From Conchocele bisecta (taxonomy: Eukaryota; Mollusca; Bivalvia; Lucinida; Thyasiridae): a stretch of 64,000 nt of DNA. Positions 1 through 11,205 of the stretch are shown piece by piece (the stretch's first letter is position 1; the number at the start of each line of letters is the position of its first letter). Under the pieces are notes generated by a model that saw only the letters and a list, made by a program, of their open reading frames with translations, had not been told where the DNA came from and did no database searches. The stretch is taken from NCBI GenBank assembly GCA_029237695.1, contig CM055280.1, forward strand, positions 33,452,616-33,516,615, given 5' to 3'. Position numbers and translations under genes: made by a program.

Positions 1-1733
1 AATGATTGTGCACTTCCGGAAACAAGTGTGACACTTTGCATACTGTTAGTATATGTGGTACTGAATATTTTAAGATCGAGTGCCAATTGATCCGAGCTCA
101 ATATTGGCTAAAATCCAAGATGGCCGCCATAATAGTTGACCGAAAATAGCATATATAGCAATGCCCATTTAAACTTGCCAATATGACTTAAAATGATGTT
201 ATTTGCATATATATATCTAGTATGCAGTTGTCCGTGTGTGATAAAATCAAAATATAATTGATAAATTAGCATAAATTCAAAATGGCCGCCAAAAGTTCTA
301 ATATTTGATGAAAAATACATGTAAAATGGGGCTAGAACACTTATGATAACTATAAATTTGCATCTATTTGCACGCATTTAATGTATGTATGCATAAACAC
401 ACACTAATACAATAACTGAGAAAAGTGAGCAGTGGCTCACGTATACCCCCGGCCACCGCATTGACACTAAAAAAAAAAAAAAAAAAAAACATTTGGCACA
501 AATTTCAATTTCAAAGTAATTGAAACCGATGTACGTGGTGCACCATATTCATTAATTATGGTATATAAGTGTTGTTAGTTATTTTATAGTTATTTTATCT
601 GGCTCTTCGGTCTTCTCTGTGTTCATATTCTCTATTTGACCTTGGGCACAGGGGCCGCATAGGTGGGGCGCAGAATGAAAATATGGATGATGACAACGAA
701 GTATGCAAAGTATAAAGTGAATCGCACCTGTGGTTAGAGAGATATAATGACTTAAAAAACTAGGTCGCAAATGCTACGGACGGACGGACGGACGGAATTA
801 TGAAAACTATAAACCCCACGGCATACTTTGTATGCCGGGGGTATGAGGATGGTGATGAATTGTCAGGTACAGCACAGCAACTCAAATTTTGATTAATGTA
901 AAATCGGTGGTAATGATGACGTCTGAAATGTAACAGCGGTTGAATTCGAGATGATCTCCACTCCCATCGAGAATTTAACCCACAACACGTGACATGGTAC
1001 CGTAAACTTGTGCTGACACTCACCATACTTATCAATTAAAAATGCCCCAATATTATTATGTTTCGATAGAAACATGTGGATATGTTATATCAAACAAGAA
1101 ATATGGCCCTAGTGAACCACATATGCCCCCAACATTTCGAATACAGTGGAATAGGGTTTCAAACGCAGTGTACATATACATGTATGAGATATCACATTCT
1201 GTGATACATATGCACATCTCGATTAAAGGTCTCAGTACACATATGCTATGCAAACTAATGCATGTACGTGGATTTACAATATTCCGATATCGTGTAAAGT
1301 GTCCGTATTTCACCAGAAAACATCACTTATTTCAACTTTTAAGTTTCATTCTTCGGTCTAGATATGGCTTTCAACGGACGCATTCAATATGTATAGGTCA
1401 TACATACTAGACTACCAGTGTGTATGTCATATACATATTAAGTGCGTATGTTCTTTATACGACAAGTCAACAATTATTAATCCCTGGTGCACTGTCCATC
1501 ACAGCCACAAAGTGCAGTACAGCGAAGTGCAGATTTCACACATTTACACCGACTGAAGCAACCTTTCTTACAGCCACAACAAACAAGTTCTTTACAACAT
1601 TTTGCTGCCTCTGGAAGCATTGTCCACAGAGGCTTGTAGTTCCGCCCATCGAAAGTCCATCCCCAGTCAACTGGATCGGGCAGTGACGGCTTCGGAATCA
1701 TGCATTGTCCCCATAGTGAGGGCCGTTAAGCAC
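1..1733. repeat. Tandem duplication, copy 1 (1.73-kb unit)
   Basis: The first 1.7 kb repeats almost base for base from 1734 on, a period of 1733 bases. The unit contains a CXC-domain reading frame at its right end, a poly-A run near 470, a short CGGA run near 778-797, and a pair of inverted blocks sharing GCCGGGGGTAT (near 441 and 833). The left edge of the window cuts the unit, so more copies may lie outside. The copies differ by scattered indels, mainly in homopolymers, which implies some age or read error. It looks like a transposon-derived segment; the family is not recognised. Confidence 0.85.
1477..1701 (-). pseudogene. C-terminal fragment of a CXC (tesmin/TSO1-like) Cys-rich protein, copy 1
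   Basis: The 74-codon frame is the last part of a longer protein. Residues about 34-71 form one Cys-rich block of the type CGCKKGC..RCKC..(S)xLxCTxLCxCxGxC, with 11-12 cysteines in regular spacing as in CXC/CRC DNA-binding domains that chelate zinc. A tryptophan-rich lead-in (DWGW, PLW) precedes it. The frame stays open a few codons upstream of the ATG (LWGQC) up to the duplication border, so the ATG is probably internal and the protein is truncated. CXC tails of this sort occur in repetitive, transposon-associated proteins of invertebrates (recollection, not searched). An identical peptide lies in the next copy, so the block has been conserved or recently duplicated. The function is not known; DNA binding is inferred from the domain only. 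Confidence 0.55.
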
Positions 1734-3463
1734 AATGATTGTGCACTTCCGGAAACAAGTGTGACACTTTGCATACTGTTAGTATATGTGGTACTGAATA
1801 TTTTAAGATCGAGTGCCAATTGATCCGAGCTCAATATTGGCTAAAATCCAAGATGGCCGCCATAGTAGTTGACCGAAAATAGCATATATAGCAATGCCCA
1901 TTTAAACTTGCCAATATGACTTAAAATGATGTTATTTGCATATATATATCTAGTATGCAGTTGTCCGTGTGTGATAAAAATCAAAAATATAATGATAAAT
2001 TAGCATAAATTCAAAATGGCCGCCAAAAGTTCTAATATTTGATGAAAAATACATGTAAAATGGGGCTAGAACACTTATGATAACTATAAATTTGCATCTA
2101 TTTGCACGCATTTAATGTATGTATGCATACACACTAATACAATAACTAGAGAAAGTGAGCAGTGGCTCACGTATACCCCCGGCCACCGCATTGACACTAA
2201 AAAAAAAACAAAAAAAAACAAAAAAAACAAAAACATTTGGCACAAATTTCAATTTCAAAGTAATTGAAACCGATGTACGTGGTGCACCATATTCATTAAT
2301 TATGGTATATAAGTGTTGTTAGTTATTTTATAGTTATTTTATCTGGCTCTTCGGTCTTCTCTGTGTTCATATTCTCTATTTGACCTTGGGCACAGGGGCC
2401 GCATAGGTGGGGCGCAGAATGAAAATATGGATGATGACAACGAAGTATGCAAAGTATAAAGTGAATCGCACCTGTGGTTAGAGAGATATAATGACTTAAA
2501 AAACTAGGTCGCAAATGCTACGGACGGACGGACGGACGGAATTATGAAAACTATAAACCCCACGGCATACTTTGTATGCCGGGGGTATGAGGATGGTGAT
2601 GAATTGTCAGGTACAGCACAGCAACTCAAATTTTGATTAATGTAAAATCGGTGGTAATGATGACGTCTGAAATGTAACAGCGGTTGAATTCGAGATGATC
2701 TCCACTCCCATCGAGAATTTAACCCACAACACGTGACATGGTACCGTAAACTTGTGCTGACACTCACCATACATATCAATTAAAAATGGCCGCCAAATAT
2801 TATATTGTTTCGATAGAAACATGTGGATATGTTATATCAAACAAGAAATATGGCCCTAGTGAACCACATATGCCCCCAACATTTCGAATACAGTGGAATA
2901 GGGTTTTCAAACGCAGTGTACATATACATGTATGAGATATCACATTCTGTGATACATATGCACATCTCGATTAAAGGTCTCAGTACACATATGCTATGCA
3001 AACTAATGCATGTACGTGAATTTACAATATTCCGATATAGTGTAAAGTGTCCCGTATTTCACCAGAAACATTCACTTAATTTCAACTTTTAAGTTTCATT
3101 CTTCGGTCTAGATATGGCTTTCAAACGACGCATTCAATATGTATAGGTCATACATACTAGACTACCAGTGTGTATGTCATATACATATTAAGTGCGTATG
3201 TTCTTTAATACGGACAAGTACATTATTAATCCCTGGTGCACTGTCCATCACAGCCACAAAGTGCAGTACAGCGAAGTGCAGATTTCACACATTTACACCG
3301 ACTGAAGCAACCTTTCTTACAGCCACAACAAACAAGTTCTTTACAACATTTTGCTGCCTCTGGAAGCATTGTCCACAGAGGCTTGTAGTTCCGCCCATCG
3401 AAAGTCCATCCCCAGTCAACTGGATCGGGCAGTGACGGCTTCGGAATCATGCATTGTCCCCAT
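1734..3463. repeat. Tandem duplication, copy 2 (1.73-kb unit)
   Basis: This is the second copy of the unit that starts the window. Homology stops abruptly after 'gcattgtccccata' at about 3463, where copy 1 instead reads on into the copy junction. The A-rich run near 2199-2235 is longer than in copy 1 and is broken by C residues. Confidence 0.85.
3226..3450 (-). pseudogene. C-terminal fragment of a CXC (tesmin/TSO1-like) Cys-rich protein, copy 2
   Basis: It encodes the same 74 residues as the frame at 1477-1701, in the second tandem unit. The Cys-rich block and the LWGQC lead-in are unchanged, while the flanking sequence has small indels. The upstream part of the gene is missing: about 13 bases beyond the ATG the homology between copies ends. 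It should therefore be read as a duplicated gene tail, not a small gene. Confidence 0.55.
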
Positions 3464-3599
3464 ACTCCATCATTTCTGAAGCAATTGGGTATTTCAAGAT
3501 TTTAATTGTGTAAAATAGAATCACACTACTGTTTACACATCAGCAGACCGCACTTATTGAATAGTTTGCTTCTAAATGAAAACACATCTTGGTATTTCA
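3464..3599. other. Unassigned spacer
   Basis: I see no gene. It holds a short 'attgggtatt' stretch that recurs near 39690-39830, so part is repeat-derived. Confidence 0.3.
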
Positions 3600-3642
3600 T
3601 TAGGTTTGAGGCGGATTTCAGCTGCGCCGAAAACCTATTGTT

Positions 3643-3723
3643 AGGTTTGAGGAATTTGATTCCTCAAACCTTTTGTTTTCGTTGGTTTTTTTTTAGGTTT
3701 GAGGAATTTGATTCCTCAAACCT
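3643..3723. repeat. Two near-perfect hairpins at the left border of the array
   Basis: A 29-base palindrome with 13-base arms (AGGTTTGAGGAAT and its complement, loop TTG) occurs at 3643-3671 and again at 3695-3723, separated by 'tttgttttcgttgg' and a T run. A related imperfect hairpin beginning AGGTTTGAGGCGG lies just left (about 3602) and recurs at 5373 and 6979, and inverted at about 13360-13397. These look like the 5' ends of the elements forming the array. Confidence 0.6.
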
Positions 3724-6700
3724 TTTGTTTTCGTTGGTTTATTTTTTCTTTTTATTCAGCCGTCGGGACTACAGCCCAAACCGCTTGTCGGATCGACTTC
3801 AAATTTTGTATGCCGATTTGTATCAACTGTGAGACGAGAATAACGTAATTTTTAGAATTCTCATGACGTCACTTTCCACGAAACCGGAAGTGACGTCAAA
3901 TATCATATAATGTCCTATAACTTCCACATTTTTCAACCGATTTCAAAAATTCTTTTTGTATTCGAAAGCTGCGAGAAATCTCTATCTTCGTTTGCCTGGT
4001 CGTTATTGGCTATCTGCTCAAATGAGAGAGCTATTGACATGTGAAGTTGAGAAAAATGAAAAAAATCAACAATTTCGGATTTTCTTTTTTATTTTAACGG
4101 GTGGTCTTCGAAAACAGTTTCCAATTTGTACAGTAATCTCAGCAACATAATTTTTTGACAGCGTGACGCGGGACATTCATCCGCACAAAAGATGATACTT
4201 TTCAGAGCTATAGCTAGAAGAGTTCCGATGCTATTGCCTTTCAAACTTGGACTTTTTTTTTCAATTTTTCAAATTTGAAATGTTCATAACTTTGTTATTA
4301 TCTAACCAATTTCAAATATTTTTTTTCCATTAAAAAGCCAACAAAATTCTCTATCTCCGCTTCGCTGGTAGTTTTTGGCTATCTGCCCAAATGAGAGAGT
4401 TGTAGGCATTTGAAGTTTGGTTCTTTCATTTTTTTAAATTTGAAATGGTCATAACGTTTTTATTATTCAACCGATTTCAAATATTTTTTTTCCATTAAAA
4501 AGGCAATAAAATTCTCTATCTCCGCATCCTGGTAGTTTTTAGCTATCTGCTCAAATGAGAGAGCTACATGCATTTGAAGTTTGACAGCGTCACGTTAAAT
4601 CACACAGTAACAATACTGACATGCTGTGAGTGCTTTAGAATCGTCTCAACTTCAATGTCAGACTAGGGGGTTAACGGTACACATTTCGTAGAACGTTATA
4701 TAATGAAAAATGCTTAGGATAGTCAAGCGATTCTGAAAATACAAAACTTTATTTTTTCAATTTCATTGGAATTGCATCAATTTTTTTTTTTTTTTTTTCA
4801 GCCGTCGGGACTACAGCCCAAACCGCTTGTCGGATCGACTTCAAATTTTGTATGCAGATTCGTATCGACTGTGAGACGAGAATAACGCAATTTTCAGAAT
4901 TCTCATGACGTTACTTTCCACGAAACCGGAAGTGACGTCATATATCATATAATTCCCTATAACTTCTTTATTTTCCAACCGATTTCAAAAATTCGTTTTG
5001 CATTGGAAAGCTGCGAGAATTCCCTATCTTCATAATTTCGTCTATCTGCTCAAATGAGAGAGCTATAGACATGTGAAGTTGAAAAAAAAGAAAAAAAAAT
5101 CAACAATTTCGGATTTTTTTTTATTTTAACAGGTGGTCTTTGAAAACAGTTTCCAATTTGTACAGCAATCTCAGCAACATAGTTTTTTGACAGCGTGACG
5201 CGGGGCATTTGTCCGAACAAAGGATGATATTTTTCAGAGCGATAGCTTGAATAGTTCCGATTCTATTGCCTGTCAAACATGGACGTTTATTTTCAATTTT
5301 ACAAAATTGAAATGGTCATAACTTCTTTATTATTCAACCGATTTCAAATATTTTTTAATGAGAGCTACATTTTTAGGTTTGAGGCGGCTTTCAGCTGCGC
5401 CGAAAACCTATTGTATTCAAATTTTGCATGCCGATTCGGATCAAGTGTGAGCAGAGACTTAGAGATTTTCAGAAATCTCTTAATGCCACTTTCCACGAAA
5501 CCGGAAGTGACGTCATACTTTCTATAACTTCCTTATTTTCCAAGCAATTTCAAAAATTCTTTTTGCTTTGGAAAGCTGACAAAATTCTCTATCTCGAAGT
5601 CGATGACAGTTCTCGGCTATCTGGTCAAATAAGAGAGCTATATGCATTTGAAGTTGAAAAATGTACATACTTTTCAAAGATTTTGCCGAATTTTTGCCGA
5701 ATTTCGGCTGATAACGGGTGGTCTTTACAACGTTTTCCAATTTAATGGACAGTAATGTCAGCAACATAATTTCTTGCCAGTGTGATAGGGGAGTGTCAGG
5801 CGCATACAAGATGATCATTTTCAGAGCTCTATCTTGACTACTTCCGGTTCTATTGGATGTCAAAGATGAACGTCTTTGTTTCAAGTTTTCAAAATAGAGC
5901 AAACGGATGTGACGTCAGCTTCGTTATTTATCAATAGATTTCAAAATTTCTTGCTGCGGTTGATATTTCAGTCCTTTAGCTAAAACTTTCCCGCTTTGTG
6001 CCCGGCCTATGGTGAAAAACAAACGAAAACTTCACTGGCGGAATATTGCACATACTTAATTTCCGTTTTATTAGGTGTATATTTACAAATGGCGTAAACT
6101 GCAATATAAGGGCGATAACTATCGAAAAATAATCATCCGCTGACTTACGGGCTCCCTCCATCTACACCAAACCGCTGGTCGGATCGACTTCAAATTTTGC
6201 ATGCCGATTCGGATCAAGTGTGAGCAGAGACTCAGAGATTTTCGGATATCTTTTAATGCTACCTTCCACGAAAACGGAAGTGACGTCATACTTCCTATAA
6301 CTTCCTTATTTTCCAACGATTTCAAGAATTCTTTTTGCATTGGAAAGCTGACAAAATTCTCTATCTCAGATTCACTGACAGTTTTCGGCTATCTGCTCAA
6401 ATAAAAGAGCTATATGCATTTGAAGTTGACAAATGTACATACTTTTCAAAGATTTTGCCGAATTTCGGCTGATAACGGGTGGTCTTTACAAACGTTTTCC
6501 AATTTGTAGAGTACTGTCAGCAACATAATTTCTTGCCAGGGTGTTAGGGGAGTGTCAGCCGCATGAAAGATGATACTTTTCAGAGCTATATCTTGACTAC
6601 TTACGGCTCTATTCGATGTCAAAGATGAACGTATTTTTTTGAAGTTTTCAAAATAGAGCAAACGGATGTGACGTCAACTTCGTTATTTATCATTCGATTT

Positions 6701-6748
6701 CAATTGTTTTTGCTGTAGTCGATATTTCAGTCCTTTAGCTAAAACTTT

Positions 6749-6815
6749 GGCTGAGGATCGAACCCGGTATCCCTCGCTCCGAGTCCATCGCTCTATCTCT
6801 AAGCTAACCGGCCCC
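6749..6815 (-). repeat. tRNA-derived SINE head, copy 1
   Basis: Read on the minus strand it gives GGTTAGCTTAGAGATAGAGC (box A-like) and GGGTTCGATCC (perfect box B), spaced as in a tRNA. The acceptor and anticodon stems do not pair well, so it is a tRNA relic and not a working tRNA gene. Confidence 0.6.
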
Positions 6816-6929
6816 ACATCGGTGTGATGATACGAACACAATAATGTTGGACTGTTCATTCTAAAACTTCAGAAATCCTTTTTGCAACCGATAGTTTACA
6901 CCTTGGGCTAAAGCTTAGTTACACATGAA

Positions 6930-6976
6930 ATCAATGTTTGAGGCTCAAACCGTTGATGCAGCTCAAGCTGCTCTAG
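6930..6976 (+). mobile_element. Helitron-like 3' terminus, copy 1
   Basis: Two small palindromes lie in a row, GTTTGAGGCTCAAAC (6936-6950) and GCAGCTCAAGCTGC (6958-6971), followed by T and CTAG, with T next. A hairpin close to a terminal CTRR is the hallmark of Helitron 3' ends; here it is closer to the end than in textbook Helitrons. A new element end ('ttaggtttgaggcgg') starts directly after it. Confidence 0.4.
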
Positions 6977-8413
6977 TTAGGTTTGAGGCGGCTTTCAGCT
7001 GCGCCGAAAACCTATTGTATTCGTTGTTTTTGTTTTTTTTATTCAGCCGTTCAGTCTACAGCCCAAACGGCTGGTCGGATCGACTTCAAATTTTGCATGC
7101 CGATTCGGATCAAGTGTTAGCAGAGACTTAGAGATTTTTAGAAATCTCTTAATGCCACTTTCCACGAAACCGGAAGTGACGTCATACTTTCTATAACTTC
7201 CTTATTTTCCAACCGATTTCAAAAATTCTTTTTGCATTGGAAAGCTGACAAAATTCTCTATCTCGCACTCGCTGACAGTTCTCGGCTATCTGGTCAAATA
7301 AGAGAGCTATAGGCATTTGAAGTTGAAAAATGTACATACTTTTCAACGATTTTGCCGATTTTTTGCCGAATTTCGGCTGATAACGGGTGGTCTTTACAAA
7401 CGTTTTCCAATTTGTACAGTAATGTCAGCAACATAATTTCTTGCCAGTGTGATAGGGGAGTGTCAGGCGCATAAAAGATGATAATTTTCAGAGCTCTATC
7501 TTGACTACTTTCGGTTATATTGGATGTCAAAGATGAGCGTCTTTTTTTTCAAGTTTTCAAAATAGAGCAAACGGATGTGACGTCAGCTTCGTTATTTATC
7601 AATAGATTTCAAAATTTCTTGCTGCGGTCGATATTTCAGTCCTTTAGCTAAAACTTTCCCGCTTTGTGCCCGGCCTATGGTGAAAAACAAACGAAAACTT
7701 CACTGGCGGAATATTGCACATATGTAATTTCCGTTTTATTAGGTGTATTTACAAATGGCGTAAACTGCAATTTAAGGGCGATAACTATCGAAAAATAATC
7801 ATCCGCTGACTTACGGGCTCCCTCCATCTACACCAAACCGCTGGTCGGATCGACTTCAAATTTTGCATGCCGATTCGGATCAAGTGTGTGCAGAGACTCA
7901 GAGATTTTCAGATATCTTTTAAAGCTACTTTCCACGAAAACGGAAGTGACGTCATACTTCCTATAACTTCCTTATTTTCGAACCGATTTCAAGAATTATT
8001 TTTGCATTTGAAAGCTGACAAAATTCTCTATCTCAAATTCGCTGACAGTTTTCGGCTATCTACTCAAATAAAAGAGCTATATGCATTTGAAGTTTAAAAA
8101 TGTACATACTTTTCAACGATTTTGCCGAATTTCGGCTGATAACGGGTGGTCTTTACAAACGTTTTCAATTTATACAGTACTGTCAGCAACATAATTTCTT
8201 GCCAGGGTGATAGGGGAGTGTCAGCCGCATGAAAGATGATAATTTTCAGAACTATATCTTGACTACTTACGGCTCTATTCGATGTCAAAGACGAACGTAT
8301 TTTTTCAAGTTTTCAAAATAGAGCAAACGGATGTGACGTCAGCTTCGTTATTTATCATTCGATTTCAATTGTTTTTGCTGTAGTCGATATTTCAGTCCTT
8401 TAGCTAAAACTTT

Positions 8414-8480
8414 GGCTGAGGATCGAACCCGGAATCCCTCGCTCCGAGTACATCGCTCTACCTCTAAGCTAACCGGCCCC
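8414..8480 (-). repeat. tRNA-derived SINE head, copy 2
   Basis: Same 67-base tRNA-like block as at 6749, with a few substitutions ('ggaatccctcgctccgagta' against 'ggtatccctcgctccgagtc'). Box B is intact on the minus strand. Confidence 0.6.
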
Positions 8481-9749
8481 ACATCGGTGTGATGATGCGA
8501 ACACAATAATGTTGGACTGTTCATTCTAAAACTTCAGAAATTCTTTTTGCAACCGATAGTTTACTCCTTGGCCTAAGGCTTAGTTACACATGAAAAATTC
8601 TCTATCTCGGCCTCGCTGACAGTTCTCGGCTATCTGGTCAAATAAGAGAGCTATAGGCATTTGAAGTTGAAAAATGTACATACTTTTCAACGATTTTGCC
8701 GAATTTTTGCCGAATTTCGGCTGATAACGGGTGGTCTTTACAAACGTTTTCCAATTTGTACAGTAATGTCAGCAACATAATTTCTTGCCAGTGTGATAGG
8801 GGAGTGTCAGGCGCATAAAAGATGATAATTTTCAGAGCTCTATCTTGACTACTTCCGGTTCTATTGGATGTCAAAGATGAACGTCTTTTTTTCAAGTTTT
8901 CAAAATAGAGCAAACGGATGTGACGTCAGCTTCGTTATTTATCAATAGATTTCAAAATTTCTTGCTGCGGTCGATATTTCAGTCCTTTAGCTAAAACTTT
9001 CCCGCTTTGTGCCTGGCCTATGGTGAAAAACAAACGAAAACTTCACTGGCGGAATATTGCACATATTTAATTTCCGTTTTATTAGGTGTATTTACAAATG
9101 GCGTAAACTGCAATGTAAGGGTGATAACTATCGAAAAATAATCATCCGCTGACTTACTGGCTCCCTCCATCTACACCAAACCGCTGGTCGGATCGACTTC
9201 AAATTTTGCATGCCGATTCGGATCAAGTGTGAGCAGAGACTCAGAGATTTTCAGATATCTTTTAATGCTACTTTCCACGAAAACGGAAGTGACGTCATAC
9301 TTCCTATAACTTCCTTATTTTCAAACCGATTTCAAGAATTCTTTTTGCATTGGAAAGCTGACAAAATTCTCTATCTCAAACAGTTTTCGGCTATCTGCTC
9401 AAATAAAAGAGCTATATGCATTTGAAGTTGAAAAATGTACATACTTTTCAACGATTTTGCCGAATTTCGGCTGATAACGGGTGGTCTTTACAAACGTTTT
9501 CCAATTTGTACAGTACTGTCAGCAACATAATTTCTTACCAGAGTGATAGGCGAGTGTCAGTCGCATGAAATATGATAATTTTCAGAGCTATATCTTGACT
9601 ACTTACGGCTCTATTCGATGTCAAAGATGAACGTATTTTTTCAAGTTTTCAAAAGAGAGCAAACGGATGTGACGTCAGCTTCGTTATTTATCATTCGATT
9701 TCAATTGTTTTTGCTGTAGTCGATATTTCAGTCCTTTAGCTAAAACTTT

Positions 9750-9816
9750 GGCTGAGGATCGAACCCAGTATCCCTCGCTCCGAGTCCATCGCTCTACCTC
9801 TAAGCTAACCGGCCCC
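9750..9816 (-). repeat. tRNA-derived SINE head, copy 3
   Basis: Same block; box B carries one change upstream (ACTGGGTTCGATCC on the minus strand). Confidence 0.6.
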
Positions 9817-9930
9817 ACATCGGTGTGATGATGCGAACACAATAATGTTGGACTGTTCATTCTAAAACTTCAGAAATTCTTTTTGCAACCGATAGATTAC
9901 ACCTTGGGCTAAAGCTTAGTTACACATGAA

Positions 9931-9977
9931 ATCAATGTTTGAGGCTCAAACCGTTGATGCAGCTCATGCTGCTCTAG
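9931..9977 (+). mobile_element. Helitron-like 3' terminus, copy 2
   Basis: Same pair of palindromes and CTAG end; the second hairpin has one change (GCAGCTCATGCTGC). The ~190-bp linker module follows within a few bases. Confidence 0.4.
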
Positions 9978-10795
9978 TTATCAATATATTTCAAAATTTC
10001 TTGCTGCGGTCGATATTTCAGTCCTTTAGCTAAAACTTTCCCGCTTTGTGCCCGGCCTATGGTGAAAAACAAACGAAAACTTCACTGGCGGAATATTGCA
10101 CATATGTAATTTCCGTTTTATTAGGTGTATTTACAAATGGCGTAAACTGCAATTTAGGGGCGATAACTATCGAAAAATAATCATCCGCTGACTTACGGGC
10201 TCCCTCCATCTACACCAAACCGCTGGTCGGATCGACTTCAAATTTTGCATGCCGATTCGGATCAAGTGTGAGCAGAGACTCAGAGATTTTCAGATATCTG
10301 TTAATGCTACTTTCCACGAAAACGGAAGTGACGTCATACTTCCTATAACTTCCTTATTTTCCAACCGATTTCAAGAATTCTTTTTGCATCGGAAAGCTGA
10401 CAAAATTCTCTATCTCAGATTCGCTGACAGTTTTCGGCTGTCTGCTCAAATAAAAGAGCTACGTGTATATGCATTTGAAGTTGAAAAATGTACATACTTT
10501 TCAACGATTTTGCCGAATTTCGGCTGATAACGGGTGGTCTTTACAAACGTTTTCCAATTTGTACAGTACTGTCAGCAACATAATTTCTTGCCAGGGTGAT
10601 AGGGGAGTGTCAGCTGCATGAAAGATGATAATTTTCAGAGCTATATCTTGACTACTTACGGCTCTATTCGATGTCAAAGATGAACGTATTTTTTCAAGTT
10701 TTCAAAATAGAGCAAACGGATGTGACGTCAGCTTTGTCATTCAATTTCAATTGTTTTTGCTGTAGTCGATATTTCTGTCCTTTAGCTAAAACTTT

Positions 10796-10862
10796 GGCTG
10801 AGGATCGAACCCGGTATCCCTCGCTCCGAGTCCATCGCTCTACCTCTAAGCTAACCGGCCCC
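10796..10862 (-). repeat. tRNA-derived SINE head, copy 4 (left palindrome arm)
   Basis: Same block with both box A and box B. It is the mirror partner of the plus-strand copy at 11139-11205 about the palindrome centre. Confidence 0.65.
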
Positions 10863-10976
10863 ACATCGGTGTGACGATGTGAACACAATAATGTTGGACT
10901 GTTCATTTTAAAACTTCAGAAATCCTTTTTGCAACCGATAGTTTACACCTTGGGCTAAAGCTTAGTTACACATGAA

Positions 10977-11023
10977 ATCAATGTTTGAGGCTCAAACCGT
11001 TGATGCAGCTCAAGCTGCTCTAG
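10977..11023 (+). mobile_element. Helitron-like 3' terminus, copy 3, forming the palindrome loop
   Basis: The 46-base terminus is the only unpaired sequence at the centre of the palindrome. The CTAG ends at 11023 and the inverted arm starts at 11024, so the inversion joint is exactly at the element end. Confidence 0.45.
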
Positions 11024-11138
11024 TTTCATGTGTAACTAAGCTTTAGCCCAAGGTGTAAACTATCGGTTGCAAAAAGGATTTCTGAAGTTTTAAAATGAAC
11101 AGTCCAACATTATTGTGTTCACATCGTCACACCGATGT

Positions 11139-11205
11139 GGGGCCGGTTAGCTTAGAGGTAGAGCGATGGACTCGGAGCGAGGGATACCGGGTTCGATCCT
11201 CAGCC
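11139..11205 (+). repeat. tRNA-derived SINE head, copy 5 (right palindrome arm)
   Basis: Plus-strand copy: GGGGCCGGTTAGCTTAGAGG, then GGGTTCGATCC, ending CAGCC. It is an exact mirror of 10796-10862. Confidence 0.65.

Noticed and set aside
10796..11205. Pair of facing tRNA genes
   Set aside because: Boxes A and B are good but acceptor and anticodon stems do not pair and the block is repeated five times; they are SINE heads.
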